DNA of 64,000 nt. Origin: Actinomadura parmotrematis. Its GTDB lineage: Bacteria; Actinomycetota; Actinomycetes; Streptosporangiales; Streptosporangiaceae. The position numbers and the translations under genes are program-made. The stretch lies in NCBI RefSeq assembly GCF_019458805.1, contig NZ_JAIBOA010000030.1, positions 1 to 64,000 on the forward strand. The letters are read 5' to 3'. Below, piece after piece: positions 52,117 to 60,703 of this stretch. The notes beneath the pieces are model-generated. The model did no database searches. It had not been told where the DNA came from and was given only the letters and a program-made list of their open reading frames with translations. Every line of letters starts with the position of its first letter. Positions within the stretch are counted from its first letter, which is position 1.

Positions 52117-52980
52117 TCATGCGGGTGCGGGGTCCGAGCGCAGGTCGGCGGTGGTGGAGAGGGATCCGGACTGCGCCACGAGCAGCCGCGTGGGGGTGCA
52201 GCCGGCCAGCGCGCGGAACTCGCGGTTCAGGTGCGCCTGGTCGGCGTAGCCGCACGACGCCGCGACCGCGGCCCAGTTCTCGGCGCCCGCGGACGCCGTC
52301 TCCAGGGCGTGCTGGAACCGCAGCACCCGGGAGGCGACCTTGGGCGGCAGCCCGACCTGCGCGCGGAAGCGCTCCGCCAGATGGCGGCGGCTCCAGCCGA
52401 CCTCGTCCGCCAGCCGCTCGACCGGGACGCCGCCGTGCGCGGCGGCCAGCAACCGCCACGCGCGCCGCACCTCCGGCGCGGGGGAGGGGCCGATGTCCAG
52501 CCGGTGCAGCAGGAAGCCGTCGAGCAGGTCGAACCGCTCGGGCCAGCCGGGGGCGGCCGCCATGCGCTCGACGAGCTCGCCGAAGCCGGGACCGCACAGC
52601 TCGGCGGGATCGGTGATCCGGTTGGTGAGGTCGGACATCGGCGCGCCGAGCAGCGTGTAGGCGCCGAGCGGCGTCAGGTCGAGCTGCACGCCGCGCTGGC
52701 CGCCGGGGCTGGTGTAGGAGCCGTGCCCGTCGTGCAGGCCGGCGACGAACGAGGCGAAGGCCGCCTCGGGCGCGGCGGGCGCCTCCAGGCGGAGCGGCGT
52801 GCCCAAGTTGACGATCAGGACGGCGGACCGCGTCGGCAGCGTCCGCACCCGCTCCGGCGCGTCCGCCCGGCCTCGGTACCCCACATAAACGCGCAGGAAG
52901 GGGCGGAGCGCCGGGTGGGGCGGGGACGTCGCCCGCCGCCAGCCGCCGCCCACGTCCACCACGACCGGTCTTCGGCCCAC
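52117..52980 (-). CDS. AraC family transcriptional regulator
   Basis: 287 residues. The N-terminal part is a sensing domain with a beta-rich pattern (residues 1-150). The C-terminal AraC double HTH covers about 180-270, with LADEVGWSRRHLAERFRAQV and AASCGYADQAHLNREFRALA. GTG start at 52980. Effector and targets are unknown. Confidence 0.87.
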   Translation of the reverse strand: MGRRPVVVDVGGGWRRATSPPHPALRPFLRVYVGYRGRADAPERVRTLPTRSAVLIVNLGTPLRLEAPAAPEAAFASFVAGLHDGHGSYTSPGGQRGVQLDLTPLGAYTLLGAPMSDLTNRITDPAELCGPGFGELVERMAAAPGWPERFDLLDGFLLHRLDIGPSPAPEVRRAWRLLAAAHGGVPVERLADEVGWSRRHLAERFRAQVGLPPKVASRVLRFQHALETASAGAENWAAVAASCGYADQAHLNREFRALAGCTPTRLLVAQSGSLSTTADLRSDPAPA

Positions 52981-53037
52981 GGGGCCAGTGTCGCACCGGG
53001 CACCGACAGAACAGCGGCGGCGCCTCCTCGTGGACGC

Positions 53038-53775
53038 CTACTCGTAGAGCTGCCCGCAGGCGAGCATGCGGCAGAGGTCGCCCCACCCGAACGGTGCGAG
53101 GTCGCGGACGGGCGAGCGGGCGGGGCCGCCGGCGCGCGGTTCGCGGGCGCCGTCGCCGGCGTCCCAGCCGCCGACGCTGCCGGCGACCGCGCACTCCAGG
53201 TAGGTGGCCGGGTCGAAGTTGCACCAGCGGGCGGGCGTCGCCCGGCGGCCCGACCCGGGGGGCCGCGGCGCGTCCGCGCCGAAGCGGGCGCGCGGCCCCG
53301 GGGGAGCGGTGACGAAGTCCTCCAGGTAGGCGATCTGGGACAGCACCACCCGCTCCCAGTCGGCGTGGGACGACGGCTCTCCGCGCGGCAGCGTGAAGTC
53401 GGTGACGGTCCAGGCGCCGTTGTAGGGGACCGGCGGGACGAGCTGCGCGGCGCTGAACAGCGCGGCGACGTCGTCCGGCGAGAGCTCGTCGCGGTCGGCT
53501 AGGGGGCCCGCCGCCCGCCACAGCCCGCGCAGGTACCCCGACAGCGACCAGGAGGCGGCCCGCAGGTCCTGCCCGAGGCGCAGCAGATGCAGGTAGAGGT
53601 CGCGGTTGGTGCGCAGGACCGGCTCGGCCGGGCCCGCCACCCAGTAGGTCTGCTTGTGGGGGACGCCGCTCTCGAACACCAGCAGCCGCGCGAGCGCGCC
53701 CGCCCGCGAGGCGTGCGAGCCCATCGGGTACTCCACGCCGTTGTCGTCCTGGCGCATGAGCTCCCAGGTGCCCAT
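53038..53775 (-). CDS. Conserved hypothetical protein (WELMRQDDNGVEYPMGS N-terminus)
   Basis: 245 residues. The N-terminal block (WELMRQDDNGVEYPMGSHAS to about residue 50) resembles the SPOR-like starter found in many actinobacterial hypotheticals (W-x-L-x-RQDDNGN-x-F). The middle is helical (DLYLHLLRLGQDLRAASWSL), and the C-terminus has paired aromatic residues (ATPARWCNFDPATYLECAV). No catalytic motif. ATG 53775 has GAGGGGAGGG upstream. Function unknown. Confidence 0.65.
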   Translation of the reverse strand: MGTWELMRQDDNGVEYPMGSHASRAGALARLLVFESGVPHKQTYWVAGPAEPVLRTNRDLYLHLLRLGQDLRAASWSLSGYLRGLWRAAGPLADRDELSPDDVAALFSAAQLVPPVPYNGAWTVTDFTLPRGEPSSHADWERVVLSQIAYLEDFVTAPPGPRARFGADAPRPPGSGRRATPARWCNFDPATYLECAVAGSVGGWDAGDGAREPRAGGPARSPVRDLAPFGWGDLCRMLACGQLYE

Positions 53776-53886
53776 CCGGCCCTCCCCTCACGCGCGGCGC
53801 GGCGGTCGGCGCGCCGGTGCGCAAAGTGTCCCATCAAGGGACGGGCCGGTGCACCGGGCGGCGCGGCCCGGTGCACCGCGGCCGGA

Positions 53887-55293
53887 TCAGCCCTTCGAGC
53901 GGTGCAGCACCTGCAGCTCGGTGAAGCCGTAGAGGCCCCACGGGCCGTTCTCGACGCCGACGCCGCTCCACTTGAACCCGCCGAACGGCTGGTGGGGGGC
54001 GAGCGCGAGGTGGGTGTTGACCCAGGCGGTGCCGCACTCCAGCCGCGCGGCGACCTCGCCGGCGCGGTCGGCGTCGGCGCTCCACACCGAGCCCGACAGG
54101 CCGAACTCGGTGCCGTTGGCCTGCGCGACCGCCTCGTCCACGTCCCGGTAGGGCAGGACCGGCAGCGCCGGGCCGAACTGCTCCTCGACGACGATCCGGG
54201 CGTCCGGGGAGACGTCGGTGAGGATGGTCGGCTCGAAGAAGTAGCCGGGCCCGTCGACGGGCCCGCCGCCCGCCGCGGCGCGCGCGCCCCCGGCGAGGGC
54301 GTCGGCGACGAGCTCGCCGACCCGCTCGAACTGCGGCCTGTTGTTGACGGGTCCGTACTGCACGCCCTCGGTGAAGCCGTCGCCGACCTTGACGCCGCGC
54401 GCCTTGGCGGCGAGCGCCTCCACGACGTCGCCGTGCAGCGCCTCGGGCACGTACACGCGCTTGATCGCCGAGCAGACCTGGCCGTTGTTCATGAACGCGG
54501 CGCCGAACACCCGGTCGGCGACGGCGGCGGGGTCGACGTCGTCGAGCAGGATCGCCGCGTCGTTGCCGCCGAGCTCCAGCGTGACGCGCTTCAGGTCGGG
54601 GGCGGCCGAGGCGGCGACCCGCTTGCCGGTCGCGACGCTGCCGGTGAAGCTGACCTTGCGGGGGACCGGGTGCGAGGTCATCCACGCGCCGAGGTCGTCG
54701 CCGCCGCTCACCACGTTGAGCACGCCGGGCGGCAGCACGTCGCGCAGCACCTCGCCGAGCTTCAGGCTGGACAGCGGGGTGTAGGGCGAGGGCTTCAGGA
54801 CCAGGGTGTTGCCGGCCACCAGCGCGGGCGCGATCTTCCAGGCGGCGAGCAGCAGCGGGTAGTTCCACGGGGTGATCGCGGCGACCACGCCGAGCGGGCG
54901 GCGGTGCACCTCGACGCGCGCGGCGGCGTCGTCCTGGATGACCTCGGGGGCGAGCTCCAGCTCGGCGTAGTACTTCAGCCAGACGCCGGCGCCGACGACC
55001 TCCATGGTCGCCTCGGCGAGCGGCTTGCCCTGCTCCAGGGTGAGGATCCGGCCGATCTCCTCCGACCGCGCGAACAGCACGTCGGCGGCGGCGAGCAGCG
55101 CCTTGCGGCGGGCCTGCTCGTCGCTCCGCCAGGCCGGGTAGGCGTCGCGGGCGGCCGCCATCGCCGCGTCGAGCTGCTCGCGGGACGCGTCCGGGGCCCG
55201 GTCGGCGACCTCGCCCGTCGCGGGGTTGACCACCCCGAACGTCGCGGGCGCGGCCACCGCCCGGCCACCGATGGTCATGGTGTGCTCTGACAC
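53887..55293 (-). CDS. NAD(P)+-dependent aldehyde dehydrogenase
   Basis: 468 residues. ALDH signatures: ITPWNYPLLLAAWKIAPALV, SFTGSVATGKRV, the general base in LELGGNDAA and the nucleophile Cys in NNGQVCSAIKRVYV. Also EEQFGPALPVLPYRD and the C-terminal PFGGFKWSG. It oxidises an aldehyde to the acid; the substrate class is not resolved. GTG 55293 has AAGGAGG seven bases upstream. Single gene. Confidence 0.93.
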   Translation of the reverse strand: MSEHTMTIGGRAVAAPATFGVVNPATGEVADRAPDASREQLDAAMAAARDAYPAWRSDEQARRKALLAAADVLFARSEEIGRILTLEQGKPLAEATMEVVGAGVWLKYYAELELAPEVIQDDAAARVEVHRRPLGVVAAITPWNYPLLLAAWKIAPALVAGNTLVLKPSPYTPLSSLKLGEVLRDVLPPGVLNVVSGGDDLGAWMTSHPVPRKVSFTGSVATGKRVAASAAPDLKRVTLELGGNDAAILLDDVDPAAVADRVFGAAFMNNGQVCSAIKRVYVPEALHGDVVEALAAKARGVKVGDGFTEGVQYGPVNNRPQFERVGELVADALAGGARAAAGGGPVDGPGYFFEPTILTDVSPDARIVVEEQFGPALPVLPYRDVDEAVAQANGTEFGLSGSVWSADADRAGEVAARLECGTAWVNTHLALAPHQPFGGFKWSGVGVENGPWGLYGFTELQVLHRSKG

Positions 55294-55366
55294 GCCGATC
55301 CTCCTTCGCGGGGCATACCGAACGCGATTCAGTATTCACCTCGCGGGGCCCGGCGGCCACCCCCGG

Positions 55367-55831
55367 TCAGCGATGCCGTACGACGGCGAAGCGCATCCCG
55401 GCCGACGGACCGCGGTGGTCGACGCCGTTCGCGGCGAAGCGCGTCACGGCGCTCAGCCGGGCGGGGCCGAAGCTCGGGCGGTGCGGCACGGTGAGGACGA
55501 TCCGCGCGGTCCGGGCGGCGCCGGGCGCGAGGCGGCCGAGCGGGCAGCGCAGCCGCCCCGCCGCGATCAGCGCGCAGGAGCCGCTGTACCAGGACCAGCC
55601 GGCGGGGACGCGCGCGTCCAGCACGACCCGCTCGACCGGCAGGCCGCCGAAGTTGCGCACCTGCCAGGTGACGGTCTGCGTCTCGTCGGGAACGGCACGC
55701 CGGTGCTCGGCCCGGCCGCCGATGCCGAGGTCCAGCGGGCGGGCGGCGGCCCCGGCGGGACCGGGCAGGAGGACGGGCGCGAGGAGGGCTGGAACGGCGA
55801 GCAGGACCGTCGCGGCGGTACGGGGACGCAT
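55367..55831 (-). CDS. Secreted protein with a DUF11/Ig-like domain
   Basis: 154 residues with a clear signal peptide (LLAVPALLAPVLLPGPAGAA, about 9-30). The rest is an Ig-like/DUF11-type beta domain: TVTWQVRNFGGLPVERVVL, two Cys (SCALIAAGRLRCPLG, a likely disulfide) and LAPGAARTARIVLTV. Domain function unknown; possibly a surface or secreted adhesive domain. Confidence 0.75.
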   Translation of the reverse strand: MRPRTAATVLLAVPALLAPVLLPGPAGAAARPLDLGIGGRAEHRRAVPDETQTVTWQVRNFGGLPVERVVLDARVPAGWSWYSGSCALIAAGRLRCPLGRLAPGAARTARIVLTVPHRPSFGPARLSAVTRFAANGVDHRGPSAGMRFAVVRHR

Positions 55832-55885
55832 GCGCCCACGCTAGCCAGGGGTGACGGTCCGATCACGCATCGGCGCCGCGGGCGG

Positions 55886-55926
55886 CGAAAAAGAACCGCC
55901 CGCCGGGCGAGGAACCCGGCGGGCGG
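55886..55926 (-). terminator. Intrinsic terminator after the acidic-protein pair
   Basis: Perfect 12-base stem CCGCCCGCCGGG (55896-55907) with CCCGGCGGGCGG (55915-55926), loop CGAGGAA. On the minus strand it is followed by TTCTTTTT (55895-55886 + 8). This is a true rho-independent form ending the transcript that passes the stop at 55940. Confidence 0.8.
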
Positions 55927-55939
55927 CGCGTGCGGGACG

Positions 55940-56650
55940 TCAGGACGCGAGGATGCGGTCGAGGAACTGGCGGTAGCCGCGCAGGGCCAGCCGCAGCTTC
56001 TCGGTGTCGGACGGGCTGTCGCCGCCCGTCCAGGAGTCGTCCAGGGTGGCCTTGTGCTTGGCGAGCGCCTGGGTGAGGGCGTCCACGACCTCGTCGGTGA
56101 GGTCGCCGGCGCGCTGCACCGCGTCGCCCGGGTCGTCCACGAACGCCGACTGCAGGTCGTGCCAGCGGTCCTTGAAGCGGTCCGCCTCGGCCGGGTCGAG
56201 GATCCGCTCGATGGGGCTCTCGCCCGCCGGGTCGGACGGGATGCCGGCCGCGGTCTCGGTGGAGGTCTCGGCGGAGGCCTCCGCGGGGGCGTCCGCCGAG
56301 GTCTCGTCGGCGTACTCGTCGGTGCGGTCGTCGGTGCGGTCGTCGTCGTTGCGGTCCTCGCCGGTGCGCTCGTCCGCGCGCTCGTCGGCGGAGACCTCGT
56401 CGGTGCTGGTCTCGCCGGCGCGCTCGCCGGTTCCGGCCTCGGCCTCGGTGCGGCCGAACTCGCCGGTGCCGGTGCGGTCGCGGCCGGCGTCGTCGCCGTC
56501 CTCGTCGTAGCGCCGCTCCTCCTCGTACCGGTTCTCCTCGTAGCCGCCCTCGCCGGCGGGCCCGCCGGCGACGCGGGTGTCGCCGTTCTCGGCCGTCTCG
56601 ACGGGGTGGCCGTGCTCGTCACGGCCGTCGTTCAGATCGCGGTCGGTCAT
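55940..56650 (-). CDS. Acidic Glu/Asp-rich protein sharing a C-terminal domain with its neighbour
   Basis: 236 residues. Residues 1-145 are low-complexity acidic (Glu/Asp/Thr/Arg). A folded C-terminal domain (about 150-236) has RWHDLQSAFVDDPGDAVQRA, then TEKLRLALRGYRQFLDRIL. The upstream gene product has the same pattern, so they are paralogous in this domain. No membrane helix. ATG 56650 lies five bases after the stop of the upstream gene. Function unknown; it resembles actinobacterial hypotheticals. Confidence 0.8.
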   Translation of the reverse strand: MTDRDLNDGRDEHGHPVETAENGDTRVAGGPAGEGGYEENRYEEERRYDEDGDDAGRDRTGTGEFGRTEAEAGTGERAGETSTDEVSADERADERTGEDRNDDDRTDDRTDEYADETSADAPAEASAETSTETAAGIPSDPAGESPIERILDPAEADRFKDRWHDLQSAFVDDPGDAVQRAGDLTDEVVDALTQALAKHKATLDDSWTGGDSPSDTEKLRLALRGYRQFLDRILAS

Positions 56651-56655
56651 CGTCG

Positions 56656-57354
56656 TCAGCTCCTCGGGGTCTGCTCGTCGTCGCGCCGCTCGGCCGCGGC
56701 GCGGTCGCGGTGCCCGCGGTCGCCCTCGGCGCCCACGGGCTCGCCGGGCGCGGTGCGCTCGGCGGGGGACTCGTCGGGCCGGTCCGCGGTCTCCACGGCG
56801 GGCGCGGTGGCGCGCTCGTCCGCCGGCACGGCCAGCAGGTCCTCGAACAGGGCCCGGTAGTGCACCATCGCCTGGCGCAGCTCCTCGGTGGGGGCCTGCT
56901 TGGCGCCCGCCCGCTCGCTGATCTCGTGGGCGCGGCGGTAGTGGTCCAGCGTCCGGCCGTGCTCGACCGACAGGTGCACGACGTTCTCGTCGAAGTCGCC
57001 GGTCGGGTAGCCGCGCTCGCCCATCGCCCGGGTGACCAGCCGGTCGGCCTCCTCGACGGCGGCCTCGGGCGCGTCCACGAACCGCTCCTGGACCTTGGTC
57101 CACTCCTCGCGGTACTCCTCGCGCCGCGCCGGCTCGAGCTCGCGCAGCTCCAGCTCCTGATGGCGCCGGCTGCGGTCCTGCAGCTCCTTCTCGGCGGCGC
57201 TCCGGCTGCCCTGCTGCTCCACGGTGCGGTCGTACTCGGGGCCGAACTGCTGTCGCAACCGCCGGGAACGCGACCGGGACCAGACCAGGTACCCGACCAC
57301 GGCGAGGACGGCGACGATGACGACGGCGACGACGACCCAGACGGCGGTCGACAT
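56656..57354 (-). CDS. Membrane-anchored protein with the same C-terminal domain
   Basis: 232 residues. One N-terminal helix (WVVVAVVIVAVLAVVGYLVW, residues 6-25), a basic patch, then a long charged helix and the shared domain (about 80-170): EWTKVQERFVDAPEAAVEEA, and TEELRQAMVHYRALFEDLLA. Tail rich in Arg/Asp. ATG 57354 has GGAGGACACC upstream. It is the first gene of a two-gene unit with the acidic protein; one may anchor the other at the membrane. Function unknown. Confidence 0.8.
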   Translation of the reverse strand: MSTAVWVVVAVVIVAVLAVVGYLVWSRSRSRRLRQQFGPEYDRTVEQQGSRSAAEKELQDRSRRHQELELRELEPARREEYREEWTKVQERFVDAPEAAVEEADRLVTRAMGERGYPTGDFDENVVHLSVEHGRTLDHYRRAHEISERAGAKQAPTEELRQAMVHYRALFEDLLAVPADERATAPAVETADRPDESPAERTAPGEPVGAEGDRGHRDRAAAERRDDEQTPRS

Positions 57355-57595
57355 GGTGTCCTCCAACGTGCGTCGTGATGAATGCCACGCCGATGCCCTC
57401 ACAATCGCACTCAAAACGGGCGCGGCCCCCCGGCGGGCGTTCCCGCAGGTGAAGGGGAGGGCCCACGGCGCGCCCTGACGCTCCGTCATGACGGATAAAG
57501 GAGGATTTACTGCGCCGGTGCGGGATCGCGTGCTGTGATGGGCGGGCGTGGTCCGCGGTCCCGGAGGCGGACCGTCCGATGGGATGTGATGCGCG

Positions 57596-58069
57596 GTGCG
57601 GCATACGTTCGGCCTGTTCCTCGGCGTCCTGCTCACCCCCGCGCTGCTGTACGGCACGGCGTGGGGCTACGTCCAGGCGGGGCAGTCCTTCGACGGCATG
57701 GGGCAGCAGATCACCGACCGCACCCGCATCTACGGGGCGTTCGCGCTGCTCGCCGCGGTCGGCCTGGTGACGGGCGTGGTGATCGTGGCGCGCTGGGCGT
57801 CGCCCCTGGTGTCGCTCGTGCCGGCGCTCGCGCTGCTCGGCCTGTCGGCCTGCTTCCTCATCGACCCCGCGCGCGCCCTCGGCCTGCCCGCCCGGGTGCC
57901 GCCGTCGGGCGACCTGGACTTCGGCCTGCGCATGCTGCTCGGCACCGGCGCCTACGCGATGCTGGGATTCGCGCTGCTCATGCCGACCTGGGCGCCGCGC
58001 CGCTGGGGCGCCCGCCGCGACGAGGACGAGGCGCCCGTCTACTACCAGGACCAGCGGGCCGGCTACTGA
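57596..58069 (+). CDS. Small integral membrane protein
   Basis: 157 residues with four hydrophobic helices (about 4-24, 45-65, 70-92, 115-135). No recognised family motif except a conserved-looking N-terminus LFLGVLLTPALLYGTAWGYV. The GTG start at 57596 follows weak signal GATGTGATGC. It overlaps the convergent ABC ATPase gene by seven bases. Function unknown. Confidence 0.7.
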   Translation: MRHTFGLFLGVLLTPALLYGTAWGYVQAGQSFDGMGQQITDRTRIYGAFALLAAVGLVTGVVIVARWASPLVSLVPALALLGLSACFLIDPARALGLPARVPPSGDLDFGLRMLLGTGAYAMLGFALLMPTWAPRRWGARRDEDEAPVYYQDQRAGY

Positions 58070-59025
58070 GCGCGGTAGGCGCGGTCGCCGCGGTACAGCC
58101 GCGCCACCACCTCGTCGATGCCGGTCTCGCGCAGCGCGATGTCGCGGACCTCGTGGCCGGCGGCGAGGCGGGCGATGACGGCGGCGGCGCTCTCGCCCTC
58201 GGGCAGGCGCAGCCACTGGCGCGGCCCCTCGACGCGGTCCACCGCGACGCCGGGCAGCCGGAGCGGTGGCCCCGGCCGGGCCAGCTCGACGACGAGCAGC
58301 CGCTCGCCGCCGACCTCGGCGCGCAGCCGGTCCAGGTCGCCGTCGAAGGCGAGCCGCCCGTGGTCGATGATGAGGACGCGCGGGCAGAGCCGCTCGATGT
58401 CGCCGAGATCGTGCGTGGTGAGCAGGACCGTCGTGCCGCGCTCGGTGTTGAGGCGCTCCAGGAAGCCGCGCACGGTCGCCCGGCTGACGACGTCGAGGCC
58501 GATCGTCGGCTCGTCCAGGATCAGCAGCTCGGGCGCGTGCAGCAGCGCGGCGGCGAGGTCGCCGCGCATGCGCTGCCCGAGGCTGAGCTGGCGGACCGGG
58601 GTGTCCAGGAAGGGCGCGAGCTCCAGCAGGTCGGTGAGCTCGGCGAGCCGCGCCCGGTGCGCGCGGCCCTCCACCCGGTAGAGGCGCCGGGCGAGGTCGA
58701 GGCTGTCGCGGAGCGGCAGGTCCCACCAGAGCGTGGTGCGCTGCCCGAAGACGACCCCGATGCGGCGGGCCAGCGCGGTGCGCTGCCGCGACGGGTCGAG
58801 CCCGCACACCCGCACCGTCCCCGCCGACGGGGCGAGGATGCCGGTCAGCATCTTGATGGTGGTGGACTTGCCCGCGCCGTTCGGGCCGAGCAGCCCGACG
58901 AACGCGCCGCGCGGCACGGTGAACCCGAGGTCGCGGACGGCGTGCACGACGGTGCGGGAGCGGCGCAGCCGCCCCGTCCGGCGGCGGACGGCGAACGCCT
59001 TGGCGGCGCCGGTGACCTCGATCAT
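58063..59025 (-). CDS. ABC-2 exporter ATP-binding protein
   Basis: 320 residues. Walker A GLLGPNGAGKSTTIKML, Q-loop VVFGQRTTLWWDLP, signature QLSLGQRMRGDLAAALLHAP, Walker B LLILDEPTIGLD and the switch His in TTHDLG. It is of the COG4586-type group that pairs with two ABC-2 permeases. ATG 59025 is two bases past the stop of the second permease. It is the last gene of a three-gene minus-strand operon. Substrate unknown. Confidence 0.93.
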   Translation of the reverse strand: MIEVTGAAKAFAVRRRTGRLRRSRTVVHAVRDLGFTVPRGAFVGLLGPNGAGKSTTIKMLTGILAPSAGTVRVCGLDPSRQRTALARRIGVVFGQRTTLWWDLPLRDSLDLARRLYRVEGRAHRARLAELTDLLELAPFLDTPVRQLSLGQRMRGDLAAALLHAPELLILDEPTIGLDVVSRATVRGFLERLNTERGTTVLLTTHDLGDIERLCPRVLIIDHGRLAFDGDLDRLRAEVGGERLLVVELARPGPPLRLPGVAVDRVEGPRQWLRLPEGESAAAVIARLAAGHEVRDIALRETGIDEVVARLYRGDRAYRAQ

Positions 59026-59027
59026 GG

Positions 59028-59831
59028 TCAGCTCCCGGTCGAGCGGTGGCGGCGGAGGCCCGCCCGCCACGCCGCCGCGGCGGCCGCGCAGACGAGCGCG
59101 GCGACGGCGGGGGAGGTGAAGCGGGCGGCGGCGGGCAGGCCGAGCGGGTCGGGGCGGTCCAGGACGTAGAGCGCGGGCTGCCAGTTGACGAAGGCGAGCG
59201 GCACCACGAACGTCACGCCGCGCACGAAGTCGCGGGCGAACATCGTCATCGGGTACTGGGTGAGGAACGCGCCGCCGTAGGTGAACGCCTTGGTCGCGCC
59301 CTGCCCGTCGACGAGGACGAACTGCAGCGCGGCGGTCAGCACCCAGATCCCGCAGAACAGCGCGGTGCCCGCGGCGACCATCAGCGGCAGCATCGCGATC
59401 CGGCCCGGCGTCCAGTGCGTGTGCAGGCGCGGGAGCGCGTAGGCGAGGACGACGGCGGCGGGGACCAGCTTGCCGAAGCGGCGCGGCGAGAACTCCTCGG
59501 TGGCGATCTGGACGAGCGGGCTCACCGGGCGGACCAGCATGACGTCGAAGTCGCCGGCGCGGATGCGCTCGCCGAGCGTCTCGGACGTGCCGAGCAGGAC
59601 GTCCGACACCGTGAACGACAGCGACGACGTGCCGTACAGCAGCAGCACCTCGGGGGCGGTGAACCCGGCGATGCGCGGGGCGTGCGCGAACAGCATCGCG
59701 ATGCCCGCGACGTCCAGCGCGGTGACGGCGGCCGCCCCGGCGGCGAGCAGGGCGAGCGACACCGGGTACTGCGCGGCGGCGCGCGTCCAGGTCCAGGCGA
59801 GCAGCGCGTAGGCGCGCGCCGCGTCACCCAC
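59028..59831 (-). CDS. ABC-2 type permease
   Basis: 267 residues with six hydrophobic helices. COG3694-type ABC-2 permease (LLYGTSSLSFTVSDVLLGTS region and TQYPMTMFARDFVRG). It overlaps the preceding permease gene by eight bases and is followed two bases later by the ATPase gene. It forms a heterodimeric channel with the other permease. Confidence 0.9.
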   Translation of the reverse strand: MGDAARAYALLAWTWTRAAAQYPVSLALLAAGAAAVTALDVAGIAMLFAHAPRIAGFTAPEVLLLYGTSSLSFTVSDVLLGTSETLGERIRAGDFDVMLVRPVSPLVQIATEEFSPRRFGKLVPAAVVLAYALPRLHTHWTPGRIAMLPLMVAAGTALFCGIWVLTAALQFVLVDGQGATKAFTYGGAFLTQYPMTMFARDFVRGVTFVVPLAFVNWQPALYVLDRPDPLGLPAAARFTSPAVAALVCAAAAAAWRAGLRRHRSTGS

Positions 59832-60612
59832 CGTGGATCACCAGCCGGCGGCGCGCGCGCCGGGTGGCGAGCGCCCCCGCCGCGAGCAGCGCCGCCGCCC
59901 AGGCCGCCTGGAACGCGAGCGCGGACGCGAGCCCGGCGCCGGTGCGCTTGCCGAGGAACACCTCGGCGGGCACCTGGACGAGCGCGGACCAGGGCAGCGC
60001 GCGGGCGACGTCGCCCGCCGGGCCGGGGAACACCACCAGCGGGACGATCATCCCGGACAGGAACAGCGACAGCACCAGCGCCACCGACGCGAGGCCCCGG
60101 TCGTCGTGCAGCCAGAACGCGCCGAGCGCCACCAGGTAGCGCAGCGCGAACCCGGTGACGATGGCGAGCGCGAACGACGGCACGCACGCGGCGAGGCCCG
60201 CCGGGCCGGGCGCCCGCAGGTCGAAGGCGAGGAAGCCCGCGGCGAGCGGCAGCCCGCCGCGCAGCACGAGCGACCCGGCGGCGCGGCCGAGGTCGTCGGC
60301 GAGCCACCACGCCTGCAGCCCGGCCGGGCGGTACAGGTCGATGGCGACGTCGCCGGTGCGGATGCGCCGGGACAGCTCCAGGCCGCCGAAGATCTGCACC
60401 GGCCCGATGAGGGCCTGGGTGAGGAAGGTGAACGTCACCGCGTCGGTCGCGTCGTAGCCGCCGAGGTGCGGGCGGGCGGCCCAGAGCGCGGTGAGCACGT
60501 AGGCGCGCAGGAAGCCGAACACGGTGTTGGTGACGGCCTCGGCGAGGGAGGCGAGCGGGTAGGCGGTGTGGCGGCGGAACGCGTACCAGGCCACCCATGC
60601 GAAGACGCCCAC
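59824..60612 (-). CDS. ABC-2 type permease
   Basis: 262 residues, six helices, COG4587-type. The family block TFLTQALIGPVQIFGGLELS precedes the second pair of helices. It is the first gene of the operon (two permeases and one ATPase). GTG 60612. The exporter is probably for a hydrophobic compound. Confidence 0.9.
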   Translation of the reverse strand: MGVFAWVAWYAFRRHTAYPLASLAEAVTNTVFGFLRAYVLTALWAARPHLGGYDATDAVTFTFLTQALIGPVQIFGGLELSRRIRTGDVAIDLYRPAGLQAWWLADDLGRAAGSLVLRGGLPLAAGFLAFDLRAPGPAGLAACVPSFALAIVTGFALRYLVALGAFWLHDDRGLASVALVLSLFLSGMIVPLVVFPGPAGDVARALPWSALVQVPAEVFLGKRTGAGLASALAFQAAWAAALLAAGALATRRARRRLVIHGG

Positions 60613-60650
60613 TCGCCGGAAGCCTAGGGCGGAAGGGGCGCCGCGTCACG

Positions 60651-60690
60651 GCGGAGGCCGGAACCGGCAAGCGCCGGTCCCGGCCTCCGC
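60651..60690 (-). terminator. Hairpin terminator after the M1 peptidase
   Basis: 18-base stem with one mismatch (60651-60668 with 60673-60690) and loop AAGC, just after the peptidase stop at 60704. It also separates that gene from the ABC operon promoter to its left. Confidence 0.7.
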
Positions 60691-60703
60691 GCGGTGCCGC
60701 CGG

